Assembly: GCA_016178785.1 (NCBI GenBank)
Contig: JACOSO010000046.1
Span: 90,219-154,218 of the forward strand
Length of the DNA: 64,000 nt
Reading direction: 5' to 3'
DNA from: Bacteroidota bacterium
Lineage (GTDB): Bacteria; Bacteroidota; Bacteroidia; Cytophagales; Cyclobacteriaceae
The notes beneath the pieces were generated by a model. The model had not been told where the DNA came from and did no database searches. It was given only the letters and a program-made list of their open reading frames with translations. The translations under genes were made by a program, and so were the position numbers. This document shows, piece after piece, positions 33,310 to 41,708 of the stretch. Position 1 is the first letter of the stretch. Each line of letters opens with the position of its first letter.

Positions 33310-34050
33310 TTACCTAAATCGCTTAAACCAACTCCTCATTGTCATTTGTATTACGCCTAAAAAACCTTCCTTAAAAATACCAACAGACATTTTAGATTGA
33401 CCGAGCGTGCGGTCAGTAAAAACAATGGGTACTTCTGTAAGTTTAAACCCATATTTCCAAGTCAGAAATTTCATTTCAATCTGAAACGCATAGCCCACAA
33501 ATTTCACTTTATCCAGCGGAATCTTTTCGAGAACTTGTTTTTTATAGCACACAAATCCGGCCGTTGTATCGTGAAGTGGTATGCCAGTGACGATGCGCAC
33601 GTAGCGACTGGCAAAGTATGAGAGAAGTACACGTTTCATAGGCCAGTTCACCACGTTTACGCCAGAGGAGTAGCGTGAGCCAACGGAAAGATCAAAACCC
33701 CCTTCCGAACAAGCGAAGTATAGCCGTTGCAAATCACGAGGATCATGCGAAAAGTCGGCATCCATCTCTAAGATATAGTTATAGTCTTTGCCAAGTGCAA
33801 ATCGAAAGCCTTCAATGTACGCAGTGCCTAACCCTAATTTTCCAGCGCGTTGAATTAGGTGAAGTTTTGTTTCATTACTGGTATTGTACGTATTCTGTAA
33901 ACCTTTCACGAGTTCTGCTGTGCCATCGGGAGAGTTGTCGTCAATGATCAGCAAGTGGAAGTCCTTGGGTTGCTCCATCACCGCCTTAATGATTTGGACA
34001 ATGTTTTCCTTTTCGTTGTAAGTAGGTATAATTACGAGGGCATTGCTCAC
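33310..34050 (-). CDS. Polyprenol-phosphate-type glycosyltransferase family 2 (DPM1-like)
   Basis: 246 residues from GTG at 34050, placed there because ALVIIPTYNEKENI is the usual family N-terminus; the frame runs 10 codons further. Motifs: IDDNSPDGTAELV, EMDADFSHDPRDLQRLY (DxD), GSRYSSG and the late MKFLTWKYGFKLTEVPIVFT. Family members transfer mannose or glucose to polyprenol phosphate at the inner membrane. No membrane helix at the C-terminus, so only the catalytic domain. It is divergent from the GT87-like gene, whose start is 38 bases away. Confidence 0.85.
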   Translation of the reverse strand: MSNALVIIPTYNEKENIVQIIKAVMEQPKDFHLLIIDDNSPDGTAELVKGLQNTYNTSNETKLHLIQRAGKLGLGTAYIEGFRFALGKDYNYILEMDADFSHDPRDLQRLYFACSEGGFDLSVGSRYSSGVNVVNWPMKRVLLSYFASRYVRIVTGIPLHDTTAGFVCYKKQVLEKIPLDKVKFVGYAFQIEMKFLTWKYGFKLTEVPIVFTDRTLGQSKMSVGIFKEGFLGVIQMTMRSWFKRFR

Positions 34051-34087
34051 TGGCAGCAGTTTAAAGGCTAAAAATATCATTTTTACT

Positions 34088-35260
34088 ATGTTTAAAAAAC
34101 TGAAAGATTTTCTCCTTCAAAAGCCCATCGCCTTATTGTTTATATACCTTCTTCTTGCTGCAATAGCTACGCTACAAGAATATAATGCTGGATTAAAGAA
34201 ATTTGTTGGATCAACACTTGATTTTACTTACTACAATAATTATTTGATCTTCAAATACTCATTTTTTCATTTGTTGGAAGGCGCAGATTTGTATGCCTGG
34301 CACTTGAATGAACACTGGGATCTTTACAAATACAGTCCCACATTCGCTTTTTTGTTTGGATCGCTAGTCTGGTTGCCCAATGGCTTGGGATTAATGGCCT
34401 GGAATTCTTTGAATGTACTTGCCTTGTTCTTTGGTGTTCAGAACCTGAAGCTGAAAGTGCAGGAAAGGAATATCATTCTGCTGCTGTGTGCTGTCGAACT
34501 CTTCACAACACTGCAAAATGCCCAAAGTAATGCACTCATCGCAGGCCTCATCATCCTGGCTTTTGCTCTTATAGAAAAGGAAAAATTCTTCTGGGCTTGC
34601 TTGTGCATTGCACTAACCGTGTATATCAAATTGTTTGGTGTGTTTGCCTTTGCCATTTGCTTACTTTACCGAGAAAGGTGGAAGATGGTAGGGTACTCAG
34701 CGCTTGCAATGGTTATACTTGCTGCACTTCCTTTGATGGTAACAAGTTTTGATCAGTTGAAAAATTGTTACATAAGTTGGTGGGCGCTTTTGCAAAAAGA
34801 CTACATACCCAATCATCTTTCATTTGTCGGTGTTGTTAAGGCCTGGTTTGGGATACGGCTTCAGCCGAATTTAGTTTTGTTGCTAGGAATAATTCTGTTT
34901 TTGATCACGCTAATCAGAGCTAAATTCTACGATCAATTTAATTTCAGGCTGTCATTTCTGGCAATGATCTTACTTTGGATGATCGTTTTCAACCACAAAG
35001 TAGAATCACCGACTTTTATAATCGCCCTCGCGGGAATAGGAGTTTGGTTTGTCTCCACAGGAATCGAATCTAAATGGAAGATTGCACTTGCGCTTTTTGC
35101 ATGGGTGTTCACTTCACTTTCTCCTACGGATTTGTTTCCAAATTTTGTTCAGGAAAATTTTTTCGAGCCATGGTCGGTAAAGGCAATTCCATGCATTGTG
35201 ATTTATTTTTTTGTGTTTTATGAACTTACTTTTAGACCCAATCAATTGACTAACCGATGA
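34088..35260 (+). CDS. Polytopic membrane glycosyltransferase, GT87/DUF2029-like
   Basis: 390 residues from the ATG at 34088. About nine to ten hydrophobic helices (for example PIALLFIYLLLAAIATLQEY, then IIILAFALIE-like segments). The early EHWDLYKYSPTFAFLFG loop, with acidic and aromatic residues after the first helix, is the usual site of lipid-linked-sugar transferases of the GT-C type. KYSP/YSPTFAF is characteristic of DUF2029/GT87 proteins. It probably uses polyprenol-phosphate sugars made by the divergent DPM1-like enzyme. The exact reaction is inferred. Confidence 0.75.
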   Translation: MFKKLKDFLLQKPIALLFIYLLLAAIATLQEYNAGLKKFVGSTLDFTYYNNYLIFKYSFFHLLEGADLYAWHLNEHWDLYKYSPTFAFLFGSLVWLPNGLGLMAWNSLNVLALFFGVQNLKLKVQERNIILLLCAVELFTTLQNAQSNALIAGLIILAFALIEKEKFFWACLCIALTVYIKLFGVFAFAICLLYRERWKMVGYSALAMVILAALPLMVTSFDQLKNCYISWWALLQKDYIPNHLSFVGVVKAWFGIRLQPNLVLLLGIILFLITLIRAKFYDQFNFRLSFLAMILLWMIVFNHKVESPTFIIALAGIGVWFVSTGIESKWKIALALFAWVFTSLSPTDLFPNFVQENFFEPWSVKAIPCIVIYFFVFYELTFRPNQLTNR

Positions 35261-35766
35261 ACAAATGTGTTTTCCTCGACAGAGATGGCGTGATCAATAA
35301 AGACAATCCAAACTACACTTTTCGTGTTGAAGAATTCAAAATTATTTCAGGGGTCATCGATGCGCTGAAGCTTTTGAAGGCGAGAGGTTATTTTTTAGTT
35401 GTGGTAACTAATCAATCCGGAATTGCTCAAGGTCTATATACTCGCGAGCAAATGGAAGAATGTCATCGCTATTTTCAGGATGAGTGCGGCAACTTGATTG
35501 ACCATTTTTCCTTCTCTCCGGATCATCCAACGGTTTCAGCTTCTTTGTCGCGCAAACCGAGTACACTAATGTTTGAAAAAGCAATCGCAAAATTTAAAAT
35601 AGACATTTCTAAGTCATGGATGATTGGTGATCGTGGTCGCGATATTGCCCCAGCCCGAAAGCTTGGAATCAAAACGATTCAGATTGGAGATGAAATAGAA
35701 GAAAATGAAAAAGCCGATTACATGGTAACCGGCCTTGCTGATGCTGTTAAAATTATTTTAGGCTAA
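35257..35766 (+). CDS. HAD-IIIA hydrolase, GmhB/HisB-N like
   Basis: 169 residues. HAD motif I is FLDRDGVINKDNPNY, motif II TNQSGIAQGLYT, motif III and IV near SRKPSTLMFEKAI and MIGDRGRDIAPARKLGIK. This is the D-glycero-D-manno-heptose-1,7-bisphosphate 7-phosphatase (GmhB) type. In GmhB a loop binds zinc through Cys-x-His and Cys-x-Cys; here the loop is kept in place (SFSPDHPTVSASLSRKP) but all three cysteines are serines. It overlaps the GT87-like stop by four bases, hence co-translated. Substrate may differ from heptose bisphosphate. Confidence 0.8.
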   Translation: MNKCVFLDRDGVINKDNPNYTFRVEEFKIISGVIDALKLLKARGYFLVVVTNQSGIAQGLYTREQMEECHRYFQDECGNLIDHFSFSPDHPTVSASLSRKPSTLMFEKAIAKFKIDISKSWMIGDRGRDIAPARKLGIKTIQIGDEIEENEKADYMVTGLADAVKIILG

Positions 35767-36879
35767 ACTCACCGATGGCGTAAACTCCGGTTTTGCACCT
35801 AACTCCTTCATTACTTTTGCGTGGGCAACAAGGGCGTCCGTAAAAGTATCCACTGATTTATAGGGCATCCCGAACTCTTTTGCTGTCTGCTCAACAATAG
35901 GCGCTAATTTTCTATAGTGTACGTGACAAACATTTGGAAACAAATGATGTTCAACCTGATAATTTAATCCACCCACGTACCATGACAATAATTTGTTCTT
36001 GTGACCAAAATTGGTAGTGGTATGCATTTGATGAATTGCCCAATTATTTTCTAGATTTCCATTGTCATCAGGCATTGGGTATTCAGTTCCATCGATTACG
36101 TGCGCGGGTTGAAAAATAATGGCTAGGATGAATCCTGCAACATAATGCATGGCCAGGAAACCGATAAACACTTGCCACCAAGTTATTGCCGGTATCAAAA
36201 TCAGTGGCACCACAAAAATGTAAGTGAAGTACACAAGTTTAGAGATGATCACCGCAATCCACTCATTCGTTGCCGATGTCTTTTGCTTTTTCAGGAGACC
36301 TTCTTTGTGATATTTAATAAGCCTGGTAAAATCTTTCACAAAAACCCATACCAGGGTGAGCAGTCCATAAAAAAACCACGCATAAAAATGTTGAAATCGA
36401 TGCATGGGTTTCCACGGAGAACCAGGCGCCATGCGTAAAACTCCTCGCGGACTTATATCTTCATCAACATCATGCACATTGGTATAGGTGTGATGTAAAA
36501 CGTTGTGTTGTACTTTCCAATTGAGTGCGTGGCCACCGATCATATTCAATGAAACTCCAAGCAGATTATTCACCCACGGTTTGATTGAGTATGAACCATG
36601 GTTCGCATCGTGCATTACAGAAAGTCCAATGCCGGCTTTTCCCAGACCCATCACAAGGCAAAGTCCGAACATTACCCATAGATTGATAAGCGGTCCCGTG
36701 ATTAGAATAAAATAGGGAATAAAATAAAGCGAAAACATAAATATCGTCTTAACTACCATTTCTTGATTGGCAGTTCGCTCGATTTTATTACTCTTGAAAT
36801 ACGAGTTAACCCTTTGATTGAGCGTAGCAAAAAAATCTGCTTTACCCGGAGCAAACTTGATATTAAGGTTCATGGACAT
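35758..36879 (-). CDS. Membrane fatty acid desaturase
   Basis: 373 residues with the three histidine boxes: MHDANHGSYS (HxxxH), NVLHHTYTNVHD (HxxHH) and QVEHHLFPNVCHVHY (QxxHH). Hydrophobic pairs span ~50-95 and ~215-260. It introduces a double bond into an acyl chain of membrane lipids using a di-iron centre, oxygen and electrons from ferredoxin or cytochrome b5-like donors. The QVEHHLFP box places it with front-end/delta-type or linoleoyl-CoA-like desaturases. It overlaps the HAD gene by nine bases at the convergent ends. Confidence 0.92.
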   Translation of the reverse strand: MSMNLNIKFAPGKADFFATLNQRVNSYFKSNKIERTANQEMVVKTIFMFSLYFIPYFILITGPLINLWVMFGLCLVMGLGKAGIGLSVMHDANHGSYSIKPWVNNLLGVSLNMIGGHALNWKVQHNVLHHTYTNVHDVDEDISPRGVLRMAPGSPWKPMHRFQHFYAWFFYGLLTLVWVFVKDFTRLIKYHKEGLLKKQKTSATNEWIAVIISKLVYFTYIFVVPLILIPAITWWQVFIGFLAMHYVAGFILAIIFQPAHVIDGTEYPMPDDNGNLENNWAIHQMHTTTNFGHKNKLLSWYVGGLNYQVEHHLFPNVCHVHYRKLAPIVEQTAKEFGMPYKSVDTFTDALVAHAKVMKELGAKPEFTPSVSLA

Positions 36880-36976
36880 TCCTGACTATTTACAACTTTT
36901 CGTACACTCGAAATTTAAGATATCATACGCTGATAACAGTTGTTAGCGGGGAGATTTATATACTAAAGCCTAAATC

Positions 36977-37636
36977 CTACACTAATTCAGCTATCACCGT
37001 GCGGCCACCTTTGGTGACTTCGCCAATGGCAACATTTACTTTGGCGTCCAATGGAAGAAAAACATCAACTCGTGAACCGAATTTAATAAAACCAAATTCA
37101 TCGCCTTGTTGCAAGGGCTGACCTTCTTTCACATAATATTTGATTCTTCGAGCCAACGCTCCGGCAATCTGACGGAAAAGAATTTCGTTTCCATTTTTCA
37201 TCTTAGCAACGATGGTGGTTCGTTCGTTTTCAGTGCTCGACTTAGGGTGCCATGCAACAAGATATTTTCCGGCATGATACTTTGCATAAGAAATTGATCC
37301 ACTTACCGGCATACGATTGACGTGCACATTCACAGGCGACATAAAAATAGAAATCTGTTTGCGCCTTGATTTCAGGTATTCTGTTTCTTCAGCTTCTTCA
37401 ATCACTACCACTTTGCCATCGGCAGGAGCGAGGACTTGTTTTTCGTTGCGCTTAATTTCGAAAATCGGATTTCTGAAAAATTGCAAAATCAACAAATAGA
37501 AAATTACAGAAATACCAATAATGATGTTGCGTGCAATTATTGCCTGGGAAAAAAAATAATCTGCTGCCCAGATCACACCAACCAAAACGATCAGTAAAAT
37601 GAAAAGTAAAGTGCGGCCTTCTTTGTGTATGGTCAT
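36977..37636 (-). CDS. psd: Phosphatidylserine decarboxylase, archaeal/short type
   Basis: 219 residues, the short class. Two hydrophobic segments at the N-terminus (TLLFILLIVLVGVIWAADYF, then IIIGISVIFYLLILQFF), PADGKVVVIEE, VNVHVNRMPVSG and the self-cleavage site IKFGSRVDVFL, where Gly-Ser splits to give the pyruvoyl group. It makes phosphatidylethanolamine from phosphatidylserine at the membrane. No pssA is adjacent. The glutamate dehydrogenase gene is the next upstream-side neighbour on the same strand. Confidence 0.93.
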   Translation of the reverse strand: MTIHKEGRTLLFILLIVLVGVIWAADYFFSQAIIARNIIIGISVIFYLLILQFFRNPIFEIKRNEKQVLAPADGKVVVIEEAEETEYLKSRRKQISIFMSPVNVHVNRMPVSGSISYAKYHAGKYLVAWHPKSSTENERTTIVAKMKNGNEILFRQIAGALARRIKYYVKEGQPLQQGDEFGFIKFGSRVDVFLPLDAKVNVAIGEVTKGGRTVIAELV

Positions 37637-37658
37637 TTTTAAAAGAATTTAGTAGTCA

Positions 37659-37722
37659 GAATTCAGGAGATAAGTTTCGGAAATTGAGATTTACTTCTGC
37701 ATTCTAACTCCTGAATTCTGAG
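37659..37722. repeat. Perfect 13-bp intergenic inverted repeat (CAGAATTCAGGAG)
   Basis: CAGAATTCAGGAG (37659-37671) and CTCCTGAATTCTG (37710-37722) are exact inverted copies with a 38-base loop, between gdh and psd. The word differs from all the other intergenic repeats here. Confidence 0.85.
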
Positions 37723-37730
37723 TTCTATTT

Positions 37731-39005
37731 TTAGTATCCTCCCCTGAACTTGTATGTCTTCGCTACTTTATCGATAGCTACCATGTAAGCGGCAATTCGC
37801 AAAGAAACTTTGTACTCAAGAGCAGTTTTATAAACGTTGTCGAATGCGTCTTTCATGATCCTGTCACTTCTGCGGTTGACGCGTTCTGCAGTCCACTTAT
37901 ATCCAAGTCGGTTTTGTACCCACTCGAAATAAGAAACCGTTACTCCACCTGCATTCGCCAGGATATCCGGAACTACATTGATTCCTTTTTCATAAATGAT
38001 GCCATCGGCTTTTGATGAGGTTGGGCCATTCGCACCTTCCACAATCAATTTAGCTTTGATTTTACCTGCGTTGCTTCCGGTGATAACATCTTCTGTTGCC
38101 GCAGGCACGAGTACATCAACGGGCAGAGTAAGAATTTCATTTCCACTGATTTTTTCAGCTCCTGCAAATCCTTCAAGAGAACCTCGATTAGAATCACGAT
38201 ATTTTACTGCAGCCTCAATGTCAACACCGGCTTCATTGAAGTAAGCTCCATGCAAATCGCTTATGGCTTGTACTTTCAATCCACGCTCGTGCAACAACCG
38301 CGCTGCCCACGAACCGACATTTCCAAATCCTTGCACGGCACAAGTGGCTTTGTAAGGATTGATTTTTAATTTTTCCATTGCCGCAAGTGCTGATACCATA
38401 ACACCCCGACCGGTAGCTTCGGTGCGGCCAAGAGATCCACCCATCACAATTGGTTTACCGGTAACAACAGCAGAAACAGTCATTCCTTTGTTACGCGAAT
38501 ACTGGTCCATCAACCATGCCATCTCACGAGGACCGGTGCCCATATCAGGCGCGGGAATATCTTGATCTGGCCCGAAAACATCTTGCATAGATTGCGTGTA
38601 GGCGCGCATCAATCGCTCAATCTCGCCTGAAGACATTTCGCGTGGATTGCATGTTACACCACCTTTGGCTCCACCATAAGGAATATCAACAACAGCACAC
38701 TTCCATGTCATCCACGCGGCAAGTGCTTTTACTTCATCAATATTAACATGGGGATCGAATCGAATACCGCCTTTCGATGGGCCAAGAATCGTTGAGTGAA
38801 TTACGCGGTAACCTTCAAATACTTTGATGCTCCCGTCATCCATTGTCACCGGAAGTGATACGATTACTTGCTTGGCCGGGTTTTTCAAAACATTGTAAAC
38901 TTCTTCTTCAAGTCCGAGAAGTTGTGATGCCGTGCGAAAGCGTGACATCATTGCTTCAAATGGATTCTCTTTGTCGAGGAGGGGTGCAGGTTCTATGTAA
39001 GCCAT
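37731..39005 (-). CDS. Glu/Leu/Phe/Val-family dehydrogenase (probable glutamate dehydrogenase)
   Basis: 424 residues. KGGIRFDPHVN and MTWKCAVVDIPYGGAKGGV carry the substrate and catalytic lysines; VQGFGNVGSWAARLLHERGL is the nucleotide-binding GxGxxG; EGANGPTSSKAD and LANAGGVTVSYFEWVQN complete the C-terminal lobe. It interconverts glutamate with 2-oxoglutarate plus ammonia. The ~420-residue length fits the NAD/NADP-using GDH class common in Bacteroidota. A leucine or phenylalanine dehydrogenase is less likely. Confidence 0.92.
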   Translation of the reverse strand: MAYIEPAPLLDKENPFEAMMSRFRTASQLLGLEEEVYNVLKNPAKQVIVSLPVTMDDGSIKVFEGYRVIHSTILGPSKGGIRFDPHVNIDEVKALAAWMTWKCAVVDIPYGGAKGGVTCNPREMSSGEIERLMRAYTQSMQDVFGPDQDIPAPDMGTGPREMAWLMDQYSRNKGMTVSAVVTGKPIVMGGSLGRTEATGRGVMVSALAAMEKLKINPYKATCAVQGFGNVGSWAARLLHERGLKVQAISDLHGAYFNEAGVDIEAAVKYRDSNRGSLEGFAGAEKISGNEILTLPVDVLVPAATEDVITGSNAGKIKAKLIVEGANGPTSSKADGIIYEKGINVVPDILANAGGVTVSYFEWVQNRLGYKWTAERVNRRSDRIMKDAFDNVYKTALEYKVSLRIAAYMVAIDKVAKTYKFRGGY

Positions 39006-39195
39006 TTTTGATTTATGATTTACGATTTATGTTTACGATTTTTTCGTTTTCGACTAAGATTTCTAAATCCTGAAAATTCTTTGAATCCTCATCGAAAACG
39101 GTTGCAAAGATAGCAATTTGAAGGTAAGCGACATCGTGTTTTTTAAAATCTAACCCATTGAATGGGAGTCTATTAACTAAGCATTTATAAAAAAT

Positions 39196-39220
39196 AAAGG
39201 CCACCGTTCGTGTGGCCTTT
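39196..39220 (-). terminator. Rho-independent terminator of the charged-peptide gene
   Basis: AAAGGCCAC (39196-39204) and GTGGCCTTT (39212-39220) form a perfect 9-bp stem. On the minus strand the stem is followed by ATTTTTTAT. Confidence 0.8.
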
Positions 39221-39242
39221 GTCACGTAATTTTCCAGACAGA

Positions 39243-39479
39243 TTATTCGTCTTTTTTCTTGTCTTTATCCTTCTCCTTCTCCTTGTCCTTGTCTTTATCC
39301 TTCTTCATTTTATCGTGATCGTGTTTTTCCTTCTTCATTTTGTCATGGTCATGTTTTTTGTCCTTGGCCATTTCCTTCTTCTCTTTGTCTTTTTTGGCCT
39401 TGTCGTCCTGGGCAAGCACCACTACGCTGGTGAAGCAAAGAAGCAATAGCGCCAGCAAAATTTTTGTTGATGTTTTCAT
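39243..39479 (-). CDS. Secreted Lys/Asp/His-rich low-complexity peptide
   Basis: 78 residues: a signal peptide (MKTSTKILLALLLLCFTSVV, then VLAQ) and a mature tail of only Lys, Asp, Glu, His, Met and Ala. The phrase HDHDKMKK occurs twice (KKHDHDKMKKEKHDHDKMKK), then KDKDKEKEK to the end. A His-Asp-His-Asp repeat with Met could bind divalent metals; this is inference. A terminator follows directly, and a 13-bp hairpin separates it from tsf. It is likely a genuine gene because the signal peptide is canonical. Confidence 0.7.
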   Translation of the reverse strand: MKTSTKILLALLLLCFTSVVVLAQDDKAKKDKEKKEMAKDKKHDHDKMKKEKHDHDKMKKDKDKDKEKEKDKDKKKDE

Positions 39480-39550
39480 AAATGGATTCGTTTATGTGTA
39501 AATGAATATAGCATTAAACGATTCATTTCAATTGTTATTTTCTTCAAATG

Positions 39551-39579
39551 AAATAAGCCGTTCATTGAACGGCTTATTT
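39551..39579. terminator. Perfect 13-bp hairpin between tsf and the charged-peptide gene
   Basis: AAATAAGCCGTTC (39551-39563), a three-base loop, GAACGGCTTATTT (39567-39579). It lies 25 bases after the tsf stop on the minus strand. The T-run is short, so it may act as a terminator or an mRNA 3' stabiliser. Confidence 0.65.
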
Positions 39580-39603
39580 GTGAAATGAGTTAATAAGAAA
39601 GTC

Positions 39604-40431
39604 TTACCCGATCGCTACCCGCTTAAAGTCAGCAACCGCCAATCCCTTAGAAACGCTATCCAGGTATTGAGCAACAGTCTTCGAGCTGTCTTTCACAAAA
39701 GCCTGGTGCACTAAAGTGTTGTCTTTGAAAAATTTCTGAAGTTTCCCCTGAGCGATTTTTTCCACCATGTTGGCAGGCTTGCCTTCAGCCAAAATTTGTG
39801 CTTTCGCGATCTCAAGTTCTTTTTCAATCAATGTTTTGTCTACGCCTGTTTCATCAACGGCTACCGGGTTCATTGCAGCGATTTGCATGCCTACGTCTTT
39901 GCCTGCATCGGTTACATCTTTTCCATTGATACCTTTCAATGAAACGAGTACACCCAGTTTGCTTCCCGCGTGGATGTAGGGAACGACAGCTTCACCTTTC
40001 ATATGAATGAAAGCGCTTACTTCCAGTTTCTCGCCAATTTTTCCAACAAGTTCAGTGATCTTTTCATTGAGCGTGAGGTTGCCTACTTTCTCATTCAACA
40101 AAGAATCTTTGTCTGCCGATTTTTTGGTGAAGGCTGTTTCAGCGATCAGCTTTCCAAGGTTCTGAAATTCTTCATTCTTTGCTACGAAGTCCGTTTCGCA
40201 GTTCAATGCAATCAATACAGCTTCTTTTTTGTCGTCTGAAGTCTTTATAAAAACAGATCCTTCTTTCGCGTCTTTATCAGAACGGCTCGCAGAAACTTTC
40301 TGGCCTTTCTTTCTCAAAATTTCAATTGCTTTTTCGAAGTCACCGTTGGCTTCGGTCAATGCTTTTTTGCAATCCATCATACCGGCACCGGTCATGGTGC
40401 GGAGCTTGTTTACATCTTGTGCTGTGATCAT
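39604..40431 (-). CDS. tsf: Elongation factor Ts
   Basis: 275 residues. The N-terminal UBA-like domain ends TGAGMMDCKKALTEANGDFE, and the core contains VLIALNCETDFVAKNEEF (the TDFV motif that touches EF-Tu). IAAMNPVAVDETGVDK and the C-terminal FVKDSSKTVAQYLDSV complete it. It recycles EF-Tu-GDP to EF-Tu-GTP. It is the last gene of the rplM-rpsI-rpsB-tsf operon, with a terminator-like hairpin between rpsB and tsf. Confidence 0.96.
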   Translation of the reverse strand: MITAQDVNKLRTMTGAGMMDCKKALTEANGDFEKAIEILRKKGQKVSASRSDKDAKEGSVFIKTSDDKKEAVLIALNCETDFVAKNEEFQNLGKLIAETAFTKKSADKDSLLNEKVGNLTLNEKITELVGKIGEKLEVSAFIHMKGEAVVPYIHAGSKLGVLVSLKGINGKDVTDAGKDVGMQIAAMNPVAVDETGVDKTLIEKELEIAKAQILAEGKPANMVEKIAQGKLQKFFKDNTLVHQAFVKDSSKTVAQYLDSVSKGLAVADFKRVAIG

Positions 40432-40479
40432 GAGTATAAAAATTTATCGAGTTATTTTAATTTTCAATTGGGTTAAAAC

Positions 40480-40514
40480 AAAATGAACACCGGCTATCCA
40501 CCGATGTTCATTTT
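40480..40514 (-). terminator. Terminator-like hairpin between rpsB and tsf
   Basis: AAAATGAACACCGG (40480-40493) pairs with CCGATGTTCATTTT (40501-40514), with one mismatch. On the minus strand the hairpin is followed by GTTTTAAC. It could reduce tsf transcription relative to rpsB. Confidence 0.55.
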
Positions 40515-40539
40515 TTATATTAATCGGCTATGGCCTGGA

Positions 40540-41307
40540 TTAATGGCTTTCTACGGTTTCGTCAATCTTGCGCTTCTCGTCTTCTTCTTTCTTCTGACCG
40601 GCTTCTTCCTTGTCTTTCTTACGCTCCATCAACGCTTCTTCGATGGCTCTGCCAATGTAGCCCGTGATGATCGAGATCGACTTGAATGCATCGTCATTTG
40701 CAGGGATCGGGAAATCGATGTCTGAAGGATCAGAGTTAGTATCCACCATTGCAAAAACAGGGATATTCAATTTCTGTGCTTCAGCAACGGCAATGTGCTC
40801 GCGCTTTACATCAATCACAAACAATGCTGCAGGCAAGCGGTTAAGGTCGGCAATACCGCCCAACTGCTTTTGAAGCTTTGCTTTTTCGCGAGATAACATG
40901 AGCTTCTCTTTCTTAGTGATGTTCTCAAATGCCTCGTCTTTCGTCATTTTGTCGATTTGTGACAATCTCTTCAACGATTTGCGGATCGTTGCGAAATTGG
41001 TCAACATACCACCTAACCAACGCTCAGTTACGTAAGGCATGTTCAAACGAGTAGCCTCAGAAACAACGATGTCTTTCGCTTGTTTCTTGGTTGCAACGAA
41101 CATGATCTTGCGACCGGAACGTACTATGTTCTTGATTGAAAAGATAGCTTCATCAAGGCATTTGATGGTCTTGTTCAAATCGATCAGGTGGATGCCGTTG
41201 TTTTCCATGTAGATGTACTCTGACATCTTAGGGTTCCACTTACGGGTAAGGTGGCCAAAATGCACACCTGCATCCATCAAATTCTGTGTTGTTATTTGCT
41301 CTGCCAT
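40540..41307 (-). CDS. rpsB: 30S ribosomal protein S2
   Basis: 255 residues. GVHFGHLTRKWNPKMSEYIY, FVATKKQAKDIV and RWLGGMLTNFATIRKSLKRL are S2 hallmarks, with PAALFVIDVKREHIAVAEAQ and MVDTNSDPSDIDFPIPAND. The C-terminus adds a long charged tail (ERKKDKEEAGQKKEEDEKRK). It starts ten bases after rpsI in the ribosomal operon. Confidence 0.96.
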   Translation of the reverse strand: MAEQITTQNLMDAGVHFGHLTRKWNPKMSEYIYMENNGIHLIDLNKTIKCLDEAIFSIKNIVRSGRKIMFVATKKQAKDIVVSEATRLNMPYVTERWLGGMLTNFATIRKSLKRLSQIDKMTKDEAFENITKKEKLMLSREKAKLQKQLGGIADLNRLPAALFVIDVKREHIAVAEAQKLNIPVFAMVDTNSDPSDIDFPIPANDDAFKSISIITGYIGRAIEEALMERKKDKEEAGQKKEEDEKRKIDETVESH

Positions 41308-41317
41308 GATTCTTCTA

Positions 41318-41704
41318 TTAACGCTTGCTGAACTGGAATCTTCTACGTGCTTTTCTACGACCCGGCTTCTTACGTTCTACCATGCGTGAGTCGCGGGTGA
41401 GAAGGCCTTCTTTCTTCAAAGCGGGACGATTCTCAGTATTGATGTTAACCAATGCTCTTGCGATGCCCAGGCGAATTGCTTCGGCCTGACCTTTAAAACC
41501 ACCACCTTCTACATTTACAGTTACATCATAGTTGCCTTCTGATTTGGAGACTGCCAACGCCTGCTTTACAGTAGTTTGCAATATTTCTGAAGGGAAATAC
41601 TCCTTCAATTCACGCTCGTTGATAACGATTACACCTTTTCCCGGCTTCACGTACACGCGAGCGATTGAGGTTTTTCTTCTTCCGATGGTATTAATGATCT
41701 CCAT
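41318..41704 (-). CDS. rpsI: 30S ribosomal protein S9
   Basis: 128 residues. NTIGRRKTSIARVYVKPGKG at the start, EGGGFKGQAEAIRLGIARAL in the middle and the basic tail RKKPGRRKARRRFQFSKR, whose last residues reach the P-site tRNA. It starts four bases after rplM stops. Confidence 0.97.
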   Translation of the reverse strand: MEIINTIGRRKTSIARVYVKPGKGVIVINERELKEYFPSEILQTTVKQALAVSKSEGNYDVTVNVEGGGFKGQAEAIRLGIARALVNINTENRPALKKEGLLTRDSRMVERKKPGRRKARRRFQFSKR

Positions 41705-41708
41705 TATA

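Noticed and set aside
39013..39225. 70-residue minus-strand frame next to gdh
   Set aside because: It covers the tandem GATTTATGATTTACG word repeat and a terminator stem, has no domain, and no sign of a start signal.
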